From the NCBI GenBank assembly GCA_934662505.1, contig CAKUKE010000006.1:42292-106291 (forward strand): DNA of 64,000 nt. Reading direction: 5' to 3'. The stretch is from an uncultured Clostridia bacterium. Lineage in GTDB: Bacteria; Bacillota; Clostridia; Christensenellales; Aristaeellaceae. A program made the position numbers and the translations under genes. Shown here piece after piece: positions 42,903-51,329 of the stretch (its first letter is position 1; every line of letters begins with the position of its first letter). Under the pieces are notes generated by a model. That model had not been told where the DNA came from, did no database searches, and saw nothing but the letters and a program-made list of their open reading frames with translations.

Positions 42903-44424
42903 CCTGCGCACCTCCTACATGAGTCATCATCATGCCGATTTCCCGCTTGGTCGCGCCCCGTCCGGGCACAATGCCGCTCACCTTGCCGCCGCAGAGCACC
43001 AGCACCCGGTCGGCCAGTTCCACCAGCACATCCAGATCCTCGCCCACGTACACCACGGCCACCCCCGCCTTTTTCTGACGGTTGATCAGGTCGTAAATGG
43101 TGTAGGAGGAATTGATGTCCAAACCGCGTACCGCGTAGGCCGTCAGCAGCACCGTAGGCGCAGAGGTGATCTCGCGTCCCACCAGCACCTTCTGCACGTT
43201 GCCGCCCGACAGCCGCCGCACCGGGGTGCTCAGGCTGGGGGTGCTCACCTCCAGCTCCCGCACCACGTCCTCCGCCACCTTGCGGGGGAACCCCCGGTCG
43301 ACAAAGGGGCTGTGACCCCGGCGGAAAGAGCGGAGGAGCATGTTGCTGGTCAGATCCATGCTGGCCACCAGCCCCATCCCCAGCCGATCCTCCGGCACAA
43401 AGGAGAGGGAAACGCCCATTGCCTGAATCTTCAGCGGGTCTTTCCCGATCAGTTCTTCCCGGGATCCGTCCGGCTCAATATAGGTGATTGTGCCGGACTC
43501 GGTGGGCTGCAGACCCGCAATGGCCTCCAGCAGTTCCTTCTGTCCCGACCCGGCGATGCCGGCAATGCCCAGAATTTCGCCCGCGTTGGCGGTGAAGGAC
43601 ACGTGATCCAGCTTGACCACGCCCTCTTCGTTGCGCACCGTCAGGTCTTTTACTTCAATGCGCGGCTGCGGGTTGACAGGCTCCGGCCGGTCGATATTGA
43701 GGGTGACGGTATGCCCCACCATCATGTTGGTCATTTCCTGCGCGTTGGTTTCGCTGGTCTTCAGCTCACCCACATACTGCCCCTTGCGCAGCACGACCAC
43801 CCGGTCGGACAGAGATTCCACTTCGTGCATTTTATGGGTGATAATAACCACGGCCTTGCCCGCGTCCCGCATGTTGCGCAGCACGGCGAACAGCTTGTCG
43901 GCCTCCTGCGGCGTCAGAACGGCGGTCGGTTCATCCAGAATCAGGATATCCGCGCCCCGGTAAAGCACCTTGATGATCTCCACCGTCTGCTTCTGGGAAA
44001 CGGACATTTCGTATACCTTCTGCCGGGGATCGATCTCAAAGCCGTAGGCTCTGCAGATCTCCTCGATCCTGCGCACGGCGGCCTTCATATCCAGCTTTTC
44101 ATCCAGCCCCAGCACAATGTTTTCCGCCGCAGAAAACACGTCCACCAGTTTGAAGTGCTGATGGATCATGCCGATCCCCTGCCGGAAAGCGTCCTTGGGC
44201 GACGCGATGGTGACCGGCTTTCCGTTGACCAGAATTTCTCCTTCGTCCGGAAAATAAATGCCGGAAAGCATGTTCATCAGCGTGGTTTTCCCGCAGCCGT
44301 TTTCCCCCAGCAGCGCCAAAATCTCGCCGTGATAAATGTCCAGATTCACGTGGTCGTTGGCCACGACCGGGCCGAAACGCTTGGTCACGTTCCGCATGCT
44401 GACAGCGGCAGGAAGGGTACTCAA
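42895..44424 (-). CDS. BMP-type ABC transporter ATP-binding protein with two ABC domains (NupO/YufO-like)
   Basis: 509 aa. First domain: GENGCGKTT, YEMSVSQKQTVEIIKVL, ADILILDEPTAVLTPQE. Second domain: a degenerate P-loop (GIAGSGQKE), VRRLSGGNVQKVLVGREI, then LLTAYAVRGLDINS in place of a Walker B DEP, as usual in this sugar/nucleoside subfamily. TTG start chosen because AAAGGAG lies 8 bases upstream. Powers the two permeases encoded next. Confidence 0.92.
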   Translation of the reverse strand: MSTLPAAVSMRNVTKRFGPVVANDHVNLDIYHGEILALLGENGCGKTTLMNMLSGIYFPDEGEILVNGKPVTIASPKDAFRQGIGMIHQHFKLVDVFSAAENIVLGLDEKLDMKAAVRRIEEICRAYGFEIDPRQKVYEMSVSQKQTVEIIKVLYRGADILILDEPTAVLTPQEADKLFAVLRNMRDAGKAVVIITHKMHEVESLSDRVVVLRKGQYVGELKTSETNAQEMTNMMVGHTVTLNIDRPEPVNPQPRIEVKDLTVRNEEGVVKLDHVSFTANAGEILGIAGIAGSGQKELLEAIAGLQPTESGTITYIEPDGSREELIGKDPLKIQAMGVSLSFVPEDRLGMGLVASMDLTSNMLLRSFRRGHSPFVDRGFPRKVAEDVVRELEVSTPSLSTPVRRLSGGNVQKVLVGREITSAPTVLLTAYAVRGLDINSSYTIYDLINRQKKAGVAVVYVGEDLDVLVELADRVLVLCGGKVSGIVPGRGATKREIGMMMTHVGGAQDA

Positions 44425-44537
44425 TCGCGTCACTCCTTTGGTTCTTCTGCTCCGGCGCTTCTCAGCGCCCCAATATCGCAAATGGCAGTGCGGCGCGGGT
44501 GCGCTGCACTGATGATCTGCGGTATCCGTTTAAAGCG

Positions 44538-44570
44538 AAAATCCGCCCCGGCCCCCCAAAGGGTCGGGGC
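44538..44570 (-). terminator. Intercistronic terminator-like hairpin after the BMP gene
   Basis: 10-bp stem GCCCCGGCCC/GGGTCGGGGC (one G-T pair) with a short TTTT on the minus strand. Probably partial termination, lowering ATPase and permease output relative to the binding protein. Confidence 0.65.
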
Positions 44571-44591
44571 AGATCCATCCGGCAGGATGTA

Positions 44592-45764
44592 TTATTCCAG
44601 AATGGTGATGCCGTCGATGTTCAGGTCGAAGTAGGGGGCGGAGCGGTAGAAGGACTCCTTGAATTCGCCGTCGGCGACCACTTCGGTCTCGGGCACGAAA
44701 TCGCCCATATCGTCCACGTCGGCCAGATAGCTGGTCAGGGTCTCGCCGCTCACGGTGAACTTGGCGGTGTCAAACACCTTCACGGCGCCGCTTTCCAGAT
44801 CGGCCTTCACCTGCGCCAGCGCTTCCACGGTGCCCTCGGCGGCCGCGGCGGCATTCACTTCGGACAGCTCCACGGAGCCGGTGGCCAGAGTGCCGGTCCA
44901 ATCGGCGTCAATGGCTTCGCCGTTGCGGACGCAGTTGATCATGTATTCAAAGTAGGGTTCCCAGTTGATGCGGGAGGACACGATGAAGGTGTTGGGGCAG
45001 GCGGCCACGGTGCTGCCGTTGTAGGACACGTTGGGCACGCCGGCGTCTTCGCAGGCAGAGGGAGCGCCCATGGAGTCGGCATGCTGGCTGATGAGCTTGC
45101 AGCCGCGCTGGATGAGCATCCGGGCGCCTTCCTTTTCCAGCGTCTCGTCATACCAGGAGGCGGTGAAGGTCACTTCCATGGTAGCGGTGGGGCACACGGA
45201 ACGGGCGCCCAGATAGAAGGAGGTGTAGCCGGACTTCACTTCGGCATAGGGATACGCGCCCACATAACCGATCTTGGCTTCGTCCGCGGTGATTTCGCCC
45301 TTTTCGATCATTTCGTTCAGCTTCATGCCGGCAGCCACGCCCGCCATGTAGCGGCCTTCATAGATGGTCGCGAAAGCGTTGTGGTAGTTGTCCAGCTTTT
45401 CGGTGTGCGCCTTGGTGCCGGTGGCATGGCAGAACTGCACTTTGGGGAATTCCTTGGCAGCCTGAATCATGAAGGATTCATGGCCGAAGGAGTCGGCAAA
45501 AATCACATTGCAGCCTTCGTCCACCAGATCGGCGGCGGCATCGTAGCACTCCTGACCTTCGGGGATGTTGGTGCGCTTCAGGTATTCCACACCCAGCTTT
45601 TCGCAGGCTTCTTCGGCCGCTTTGATGAAGTTGAGGTCGTAGGTGGAGTTTTCGTCGTGCAGGAAAATGAAACCGACCTTGACGGTCGTTTCCTCCGCGG
45701 CCGCAAAGGACGCGACGGACAGGCACAGGACCAGGGTCAACAGAAGGGCTACGAGCTTTTTCAT
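44592..45764 (-). CDS. BMP family ABC transporter substrate-binding protein
   Basis: 390 aa. Signal peptide (MKKLVALLLTLVLCLSVASFA..A|EE), then a BMP/PnrA fold: KVGFIFLHDENSTYDLNFIKAAEEA, IFADSFGHESFMIQAAKEFP, FATIYEGRYMAGVAAGMKL, KIGYVGAYPYAEV and ISQHADSMGAPSACEDAG. Such proteins bind purine nucleosides or bases. No lipobox, unusual for the family. ATG with AAGGAGG. Lies 51 bases after xpt. Confidence 0.92.
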   Translation of the reverse strand: MKKLVALLLTLVLCLSVASFAAAEETTVKVGFIFLHDENSTYDLNFIKAAEEACEKLGVEYLKRTNIPEGQECYDAAADLVDEGCNVIFADSFGHESFMIQAAKEFPKVQFCHATGTKAHTEKLDNYHNAFATIYEGRYMAGVAAGMKLNEMIEKGEITADEAKIGYVGAYPYAEVKSGYTSFYLGARSVCPTATMEVTFTASWYDETLEKEGARMLIQRGCKLISQHADSMGAPSACEDAGVPNVSYNGSTVAACPNTFIVSSRINWEPYFEYMINCVRNGEAIDADWTGTLATGSVELSEVNAAAAAEGTVEALAQVKADLESGAVKVFDTAKFTVSGETLTSYLADVDDMGDFVPETEVVADGEFKESFYRSAPYFDLNIDGITILE

Positions 45765-45815
45765 TTCCAGGTTCCTCCTTGCTTTTTCCCAGTGAGTAAA
45801 TGAGTTATATTTGGA

Positions 45816-46394
45816 TCAATCGTCTGCCAGCTGGATTTTGCCGTTTTCAATGCTGTTGACGATCGCCAAAGAGCAGAGATTCACGCCTTCCCGGCGCAGG
45901 GTGCTGCCGCCCGGCTGGAATCCTTTTTCGATCCCGATGCCCACGCCGCACACCGTGCAGTCCAGCTGGCGGCAAATGTCCATCATGCCGTGTACGGCCT
46001 GACCGTCGGCCAGAAAGTCATCCACGATGAGCACCCGGCTCTTCACCGGCAGGTACCGTTTGTCCACGCGGATCACGTTTTCCGTCTTGTGGGTGAAGGA
46101 ATACACCTTCGCCTGCGCCAGATCCTCGGTCTGCACCACGGTCTTGCCTTTTTTGGCGAACACCACGGGCAGATCGCCCAGAAAGTGAGCGGCGGTCAGC
46201 GCCAGCGCAATGCCGCTGGCTTCCACGGTGAGCACCACCGTGGGGTGATCCTCCCTGAAATGGTCGGCCAGCGCCCGCCCCATCTGAAAAAGCAGCGCCG
46301 TATCAATGCGGTGATTGAGGAACATGTCCACCTTGACCACGTCCGAGCCGATTCCTCGACCCCAGGTTTCAATCGCAGCGTTCAGTTCCTTCAA
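45816..46394 (-). CDS. xpt: Xanthine phosphoribosyltransferase
   Basis: 192 aa salvage enzyme converting xanthine and PRPP to XMP. The PRPP loop VLIVDDFLADGQA, N-terminal LNHRIDTALLFQMG and EASGIALALTAAHFLG match Xpt. TTG start with AGAGG 9 bases upstream. First gene of the operon with the BMP-type importer, which ties the transporter to purines. Confidence 0.93.
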   Translation of the reverse strand: MKELNAAIETWGRGIGSDVVKVDMFLNHRIDTALLFQMGRALADHFREDHPTVVLTVEASGIALALTAAHFLGDLPVVFAKKGKTVVQTEDLAQAKVYSFTHKTENVIRVDKRYLPVKSRVLIVDDFLADGQAVHGMMDICRQLDCTVCGVGIGIEKGFQPGGSTLRREGVNLCSLAIVNSIENGKIQLADD

Positions 46395-46459
46395 TGTACA
46401 GCGCCTCTCTTTCCTTTCGCCTTTCGAAAAATACGAACGTTTTTCTCAAAGCCTTTCTT

Positions 46460-46488
46460 ATTGTACACCATTTTTCTGACGATTGCAA
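46460..46488 (-). promoter_or_regulatory. Promoter of the xpt-BMP operon
   Basis: Minus strand TTGCAA (46483-46488), 17-base spacer, TACAAT (46460-46465). The short leader holds CGTTCGTATTTTTCGAA, which faintly recalls PurR boxes (CGAA cores); no guanine/adenine riboswitch is present. Confidence 0.75.
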
Positions 46489-46690
46489 GGGCTTTTCCAA
46501 AGAAAAATCACTTTTCTTTTGTTTTCTTCTTCATTTCGACTTTATGCGTCGTATTTCCGTATATTTTTTCATTTCTTCTTCTGTTTCGTTCGGAAATGTG
46601 CCGCTCCGCCGCTTTTGCACAAAATACCAGTGTGAATTTTGCCGACGGGGTCAAAATAGGCTTGACCTTGAAAAAGGGAGGTGAAAACGC

Positions 46691-46891
46691 ATGAACAACG
46701 GTCAGACCACCAATGTGCCCGAAGCCCGCGCTGCGCTGGACAACATGAAGTATGAAATTGCCCGCGAACTGGGCATCAACTTCAAGCAGGGCTACAATGG
46801 CGACCTGAGCAGCCGCGACAACGGTTACGTGGGCGGCTACATGGTCAAACGCCTCATCGAGCAGGCGGAAAAGCAGATGGCGGGCAAGTAA
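46691..46891 (+). CDS. Alpha/beta-type small acid-soluble spore protein
   Basis: 66 aa DNA-coating protein of the dormant spore. PEARAALDNMKYEIARELGI holds the GPR protease site (YEIARE), followed by the second conserved stretch VGGYMVKRLIEQAEKQM. Strong AAAGGGAGG before the ATG. Usually read by sigma-G; no convincing sigma-G promoter was found upstream. Confidence 0.95.
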   Translation: MNNGQTTNVPEARAALDNMKYEIARELGINFKQGYNGDLSSRDNGYVGGYMVKRLIEQAEKQMAGK

Positions 46892-46920
46892 GCCCCAAAA
46901 AAGAGCAGGAGTGATTGAAT

Positions 46921-47157
46921 ATGTATCAGAACAACGCCAACACCTCTTCCACCGGCAACAATAACCGCGCCAACGTGCCCGAAGCCCGCGCCGCGCTGGA
47001 CAACATGAAGTTTGAAATCGCCAGCGAGCTGGGCATCAACCTCAAGCAGGGCTACAACGGCGACCTGCCCTCCCGTCAGGCGGGCTACATCGGCGGCTAC
47101 ATGGTCAAGCGCATGATCGAAAGCCAGGAGCGGCAGATGAGCGGCAAGCAGAACTGA
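46921..47157 (+). CDS. Alpha/beta-type small acid-soluble spore protein (second copy)
   Basis: 78 aa paralogue of the preceding gene, with an Asn/Thr/Ser-rich N-terminal extension before VPEARAALDNMKFEIASELG and IGGYMVKRMIESQERQM. The ATG is preferred over a TTG six bases upstream because of the GGAG spacing. The 24-base gap from the first SASP suggests co-transcription. Confidence 0.95.
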   Translation: MYQNNANTSSTGNNNRANVPEARAALDNMKFEIASELGINLKQGYNGDLPSRQAGYIGGYMVKRMIESQERQMSGKQN

Positions 47158-47286
47158 CCCCTGCGGTCTGTTTTCCCTTCGCTTTTCCTTTTTAAACAAC
47201 GACATGCAGACGGACGCCGGAGCACCCCTCCGACGTCCGTTTGCGTATTGACCCATTTGAGCTTTTTATACGCCGCGTCCCCGGCG

Positions 47287-49071
47287 TCATTCCGCGTTCT
47301 TTTCTTCCTCCCGCCTGCGCAGCCACACCATCAGCACCGCCACGTCCGCAGGGGAAACGCCGGGAATACGGCTCGCCTGTCCCAGCGATACGGGACGCTG
47401 CGCCTGCAGCTTCTGCCGTGCCTCCAGCCGCAGCGCATCCAGCGAAAGATAGTCCGCGTTCTCCGGCATTTTTTTGTCCTCCATCGCCCGCATTTTCTGC
47501 ACCTGCGCCGCTTCCTTTTCCAGATAACCGGCGTATTTGACGGCAATTTCCGCCTGCTGACGGGCAGGTTCCCCATAGTGCCAGCCCTCCGGGAGGGTCA
47601 GGTGGGCGTCCGGCCTTTTCAGTTCGGCGATCCGTCCCGTCTCTGTCAGCCGCCGCACCAGTTCATCCGTCTCCCGCTGCTTTTCTTCCACCCGGCGCAG
47701 CCGCTCGTCGCCGGCCAGCCCGATCTGGTGCGCCCGTTCGGTCAGGCGCAGATCCGCGTTATCCTGCCGCAGCAGCAGCCGGTATTCCGCCCGGCTGGTC
47801 ATCATCCGGTAGGGCTCGTCCGTTCCCTTGGTGGTCAGATCGTCCGCCATTACGCCGATATACGCCTGATCCCGGGTCAGAATGAATGGCTCCTTCTCCT
47901 GAACGTACAGTGCGGCGTTGATGCCCGCCAGGATCCCCTGCGCAGCGGCCTCCTCATAGCCGGAGGTACCGTTCACCTGCCCGGCAAAGTACAGCCCGGG
48001 CACCCGGCGCGCCCCCAGCGCAGGCGACAGCTCGGTCGCATCGATGCAGTCGTACTCGATGGCATACGCCAGACGGGTCAGCACGCAACGCTCCAGCCCG
48101 GGAACGCTGCGGTACATCTGCCACTGCACATCCTCCGGCATGGAGGTGGACATGCCCTGCACGTACCACTCAGGATATCCCAGCCCCTCCGGCTCCAGAA
48201 AGATCTGGTGCCGATCCTTATCCGCAAACCGGACGACCTTCGTCTCGATGGAGGGGCAGTACCGCGCGCCCGTGCCGGTAATGGAACCGGTGAACATGGG
48301 CGCCCGGTGCAGATTCTCCCGGATGATCTGATGAGTCTTTTCATTGGTCCAGGTCAGATAGCATTTTTCCCGGTTGACGATCGGCGCGTCCGTCAGAAAA
48401 GAAAAGGGCACGGCCGGTTCGTCCCCCAGCTGCGGGGTCATTCTGTCAAAGTCAATGCTCCGGGCGTCCACCCGGGCAGGCGTCCCCGTCTTGAACCGGC
48501 GCAGGTCAAAGCCCAGACCGGTCAGCGCCCGGGAAAAATGATTGGCGGGCAGCAGTCCCTGCGGGCCGCCGTCCCACGCCGCTTCGCCGATGATGATGCG
48601 GCTTTTCAGGTATACGCCAGCGCACACCACGGCCGCCCGGCAGTCGATGACGCCGCCCGTAAGGGTGCGCACACCCGTCACCCGGCCGCCCCGGGTCAGA
48701 ATATCCGCCGCCTCGCCCTGCACCACGGTCAGCCGGTCGGTGTGCATCAGTGTGTGCAGCATCCGCTGCTGATAAGCCCTTTTGTCCGTCTGGGCGCGCA
48801 GGGAATGCACCGCCGGCCCCTTCGCCGTGTTGAGCATGCGGCTCTGCAGGGTCACGCTGTCCGCCGCCAGTCCCATTTCACCGCCCAGCGCGTCCACTTC
48901 CCGCACCAGATGTCCCTTACCCGTGCCGCCTACGGAAGGGTTGCAGGGCATCAGCGCCACGCTTTCCATGTTCAGGGTCAGAAGCGCCGTCTCCAGCCCC
49001 ATCCGGGCGCAGGCGAGCGCCGCTTCACACCCTGCGTGTCCCGCCCCGATCACACACACGTCTACCCGCAT
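47287..49071 (-). CDS. mnmG: tRNA uridine-5-carboxymethylaminomethyl modification enzyme MnmG (GidA)
   Basis: 594 aa FAD enzyme that, with MnmE, modifies U34 of certain tRNAs. N-terminal VCVIGAGHAGCEAA dinucleotide loop, NPSVGGTGKGHLVREVDALGG, GLYFAGQVNGTSGYEEAAAQG and the C-terminal RIPGVSPADVAVLMVWL. Start set at MRVDV, the first residues of the FAD domain; an upstream in-frame extension is unlike the family. Slightly shorter than the E. coli protein. Confidence 0.96.
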   Translation of the reverse strand: MRVDVCVIGAGHAGCEAALACARMGLETALLTLNMESVALMPCNPSVGGTGKGHLVREVDALGGEMGLAADSVTLQSRMLNTAKGPAVHSLRAQTDKRAYQQRMLHTLMHTDRLTVVQGEAADILTRGGRVTGVRTLTGGVIDCRAAVVCAGVYLKSRIIIGEAAWDGGPQGLLPANHFSRALTGLGFDLRRFKTGTPARVDARSIDFDRMTPQLGDEPAVPFSFLTDAPIVNREKCYLTWTNEKTHQIIRENLHRAPMFTGSITGTGARYCPSIETKVVRFADKDRHQIFLEPEGLGYPEWYVQGMSTSMPEDVQWQMYRSVPGLERCVLTRLAYAIEYDCIDATELSPALGARRVPGLYFAGQVNGTSGYEEAAAQGILAGINAALYVQEKEPFILTRDQAYIGVMADDLTTKGTDEPYRMMTSRAEYRLLLRQDNADLRLTERAHQIGLAGDERLRRVEEKQRETDELVRRLTETGRIAELKRPDAHLTLPEGWHYGEPARQQAEIAVKYAGYLEKEAAQVQKMRAMEDKKMPENADYLSLDALRLEARQKLQAQRPVSLGQASRIPGVSPADVAVLMVWLRRREEEKNAE

Positions 49072-49112
49072 CCGTTGCACGCTCCTTGTCAATACAAAGT
49101 GAACAAATATAT

Positions 49113-49140
49113 AGTATAACATAAAAAGCGGAAAAGTAAA
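49113..49140 (-). promoter_or_regulatory. Promoter of mnmG
   Basis: Minus strand TTTACT (49135-49140), 16-base spacer, TATACT (49113-49118), 42 bases before the start codon. Confidence 0.65.
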
Positions 49141-49196
49141 TTTTTTCTTTGCCGGAATGTCCCGCCATTCCTCCGGCGTTCACCGCGAAAAAGCAT

Positions 49197-49228
49197 GCAA
49201 AAGGGCTCCTTTCGGATGAAAGGAGCCC
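49197..49228 (-). terminator. Strong terminator downstream of the sigma/anti-sigma genes
   Basis: Perfect 11-bp stem GGGCTCCTTTC/GAAAGGAGCCC with a 4-base loop, TTTT on the minus strand. It lies nearly 300 bases after the last gene, so the transcript would carry a long 3' region or a separate RNA. Confidence 0.8.
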
Positions 49229-49520
49229 CTGTGTTTTGCCGGATGTGACTTTTGTGAAACGGGACGAACCCTCGCTTTTCTCCGCCCCGCGCGTCAAAGA
49301 GACGGTCAGGACCACAGAGGGAGGGAACAGCCGCGCCCTTCCCCCCTTTGTCCTGAAGGGGATGCAGAGGAGCCTTCGGACAATCATCGCGTTCTATGGC
49401 TCACGGCGTTATCCTTTCAGACGGCTGCGCAGCACACTGCGCTTTTGTACCGTCGGCAGGAAGTATTCCCCTCTGAGCGCTCCGCCCGCCGTCCTTTGCC
49501 TCCTGATTTCATCCCGACGC
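49229..49520. other. Gene-free interval with no recognised feature
   Basis: About 290 bases between the anti-sigma stop codon and the terminator. No convincing ORF, tRNA or known RNA motif was seen on either strand. It may hold a small RNA or a long 3' UTR. Confidence 0.4.
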
Positions 49521-50726
49521 TCAGCCCTGAGGCATCAGCTCCACATACGGCCCGGCCTGTATTTCTTCTTCAGACGGCTCTGTTTCGCCCATCTGATAGA
49601 CATACACCCGGATCGTTTCGGGAAGACTGCCCGTCCCGTCAAACATCACGGTGAAGCTGTCGTCCGCGTCCGCAGAGGCCGATTCCCTTGCGCTGTACGC
49701 CGTACCCTTTTCATCGTACGCCGCCGCCATCCAGGGCTGCTCCATCCATGAAGTCCCGTCCATCTGCCGCTCCGTCCGCCGGAAAACGTCTCCGTCCGCC
49801 GTCACGGTCAGCCGCATTTCCAGCGCGCTGACCTGCGCCGTCACCGTGCATGCGGCGCCGTTCAGCGTGCCCGTTCCCATCAGAACGGCGCGTCTGGCCT
49901 CCGACCGGGGAACGGTCGCCGTGATCTTGCCCACGCCCTCCCGGATCACCTCAATACGCGTCCATTCCTGCTGCCCGTCAAAGTAGTAGTACCGGGTCGT
50001 TCTGCCCAGTTCTCCGCAGACGGTCAGGCTGTCCTGTCCGACCGCTTCCGCCGGCAGCGGCGAAAACTCCCGGAATTCCATCCATGTACCGTCTTCATCG
50101 ACTGCGTCGTCGCCGCTGTAGGGCGGCAGGTCAACACCGTCCTCGGTGTAGAAATGATCGTGTACCCACACGTCATCCAGCCGCATGCCCGCAGGCTTCC
50201 CGGCCGCCTTGGCCTCCTGATAGGCCGCCGTCACCGTCCGTTCCTCCTCCGTTCCGGCAAGAGGCTGCGCCTCATCCGGCTCCGCCGGGGTCATCTGCGC
50301 CAGCTCGCCCTCATCCGGCATCCACAGCACCGCGCGGCGGGCATGCTCCACAGCAAAGACCAGCGTCAGGGTCTCCCCATCGTAATACGCGCTGTCCACG
50401 TACGCCCGCGCCGTACCCAGCGCTTCATCCTGAACGGTCGTCGGCGCCTCCGTGACGGTCGTCACCTGATCCAGCACGCCCTGATAACGGGTATCCCGCT
50501 GGGCGAAGCGGGCGAACAGGCTTTCGCCCACGGCCAGTGCAACTCCGGCCAGCGCAACCACCAGCGCAATGCCCAGCACGAACCCGGCGGTCATTTTTTT
50601 CTTCACGATCGGTTCCTCCTCTTTCATGGCGGCGGCGCAGATGCGCGTCTGCCGCTCGGGCGTCGCGCGCAGCGGAGCGAGCCTTCCGTCCAGCGCCCGC
50701 TTTACGGTTTTCTCATCGATCCTCAT
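49521..50726 (-). CDS. Probable anti-sigma factor, single-pass membrane protein (DUF4179-like)
   Basis: 401 aa. A short cytoplasmic N-terminus (ALDGRLAPLRATPERQTRI), one transmembrane helix (TAGFVLGIALVVALAGVALAVG) and a large extracytoplasmic beta-rich domain (with YDGETLTLVFAVEHARRA). This plan, directly after an ECF sigma gene and overlapping it by 14 bases, is typical of anti-sigma partners. The signal sensed is unknown. Confidence 0.8.
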   Translation of the reverse strand: MRIDEKTVKRALDGRLAPLRATPERQTRICAAAMKEEEPIVKKKMTAGFVLGIALVVALAGVALAVGESLFARFAQRDTRYQGVLDQVTTVTEAPTTVQDEALGTARAYVDSAYYDGETLTLVFAVEHARRAVLWMPDEGELAQMTPAEPDEAQPLAGTEEERTVTAAYQEAKAAGKPAGMRLDDVWVHDHFYTEDGVDLPPYSGDDAVDEDGTWMEFREFSPLPAEAVGQDSLTVCGELGRTTRYYYFDGQQEWTRIEVIREGVGKITATVPRSEARRAVLMGTGTLNGAACTVTAQVSALEMRLTVTADGDVFRRTERQMDGTSWMEQPWMAAAYDEKGTAYSARESASADADDSFTVMFDGTGSLPETIRVYVYQMGETEPSEEEIQAGPYVELMPQG

Positions 50727-51219
50727 ACCACGCCTCCAGTTGTTTTTTCAGCACTTCCTTCGCTTTCTTCAGCCGGTGCATGACCGCCGCCCGGGTGATA
50801 CCCAGCACGTCGGCCGCCTGCTGACCTGTCAGCCCCTGATAGTAGCAAAGCAGAATGGCCTCGCGGTATCGCGGCTTGAGCGCCATGACGGCGCGGGTCA
50901 GCGTATCGTCAAACGGTGCATCCGGCGCGGAAGGCTCGCCCAGTTCGTCCAGCGCCACCCCGCGGTCCACATGCCGGAACCATGCGCCGCGGCGCATATC
51001 CCTGCACGTGTTCACGGCGATACGGAGCAGCCATGTTTTTTCCGAGCTTTCGCCTCGGAACTCCGAAAGCGACCGGTACGCCTTCAGAAAGGTTTCCTGC
51101 ACTGCGTCCTCCGCCAGGGCGGCGTCGCCCAGATCGGCAAAGCACATGCGCAGCAGGCTCTCCTGATATCGCGCGACGGCGTTTTCCAGCCAGACCGCGC
51201 GGTCGGCTCTGTTCTCCAT
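50713..51219 (-). CDS. ECF-type RNA polymerase sigma factor
   Basis: 168 aa sigma-70 family factor. Region 2: LAEDAVQETFLKAYRSLSEF and KTWLLRIAVNTCRDM; region 4: LKPRYREAILLCYYQGLTGQ followed by QAADVLGITRAAVMHRLKKA. ATG with GGGAGGAAA. Co-transcribed with its probable membrane anti-sigma factor. No autoregulatory promoter was recognised. Confidence 0.93.
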   Translation of the reverse strand: MENRADRAVWLENAVARYQESLLRMCFADLGDAALAEDAVQETFLKAYRSLSEFRGESSEKTWLLRIAVNTCRDMRRGAWFRHVDRGVALDELGEPSAPDAPFDDTLTRAVMALKPRYREAILLCYYQGLTGQQAADVLGITRAAVMHRLKKAKEVLKKQLEAWYEDR

Positions 51220-51270
51220 GGTCGTTTCCTCCCTTCCACTTATTAGACGAATGCCGCTTTCGAAGTGTCA

Positions 51271-51306
51271 AAAAAACGGCCGGGGCAAAATTCATTGCCC
51301 GACCGT
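51271..51306 (-). terminator. Terminator of the secreted-protein gene at 51330-52115
   Basis: Imperfect stem ACGG.CGGG.CAA/TTGCCCCGGCCGT-type followed by T6 on the minus strand. Confidence 0.75.
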
Positions 51307-51329
51307 CCAGCGCCCCTTCCGAAAACGGA

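Noticed and set aside
46395..46459. Purine riboswitch in the xpt leader
   Set aside because: The leader is only about 60 bases and lacks the three-way junction consensus.
46560..46690. Sigma-G promoter for the SASP genes
   Set aside because: CAAAATA resembles a -10, but the nearest GAAT element is too close; spacing does not fit.
49229..49330. Possible T-box or other riboswitch upstream of mnmG
   Set aside because: Stretches such as AGGGAGGGAACAGCCGCG recall the T-box core but lie on the wrong strand and lack the exact core and specifier stem.
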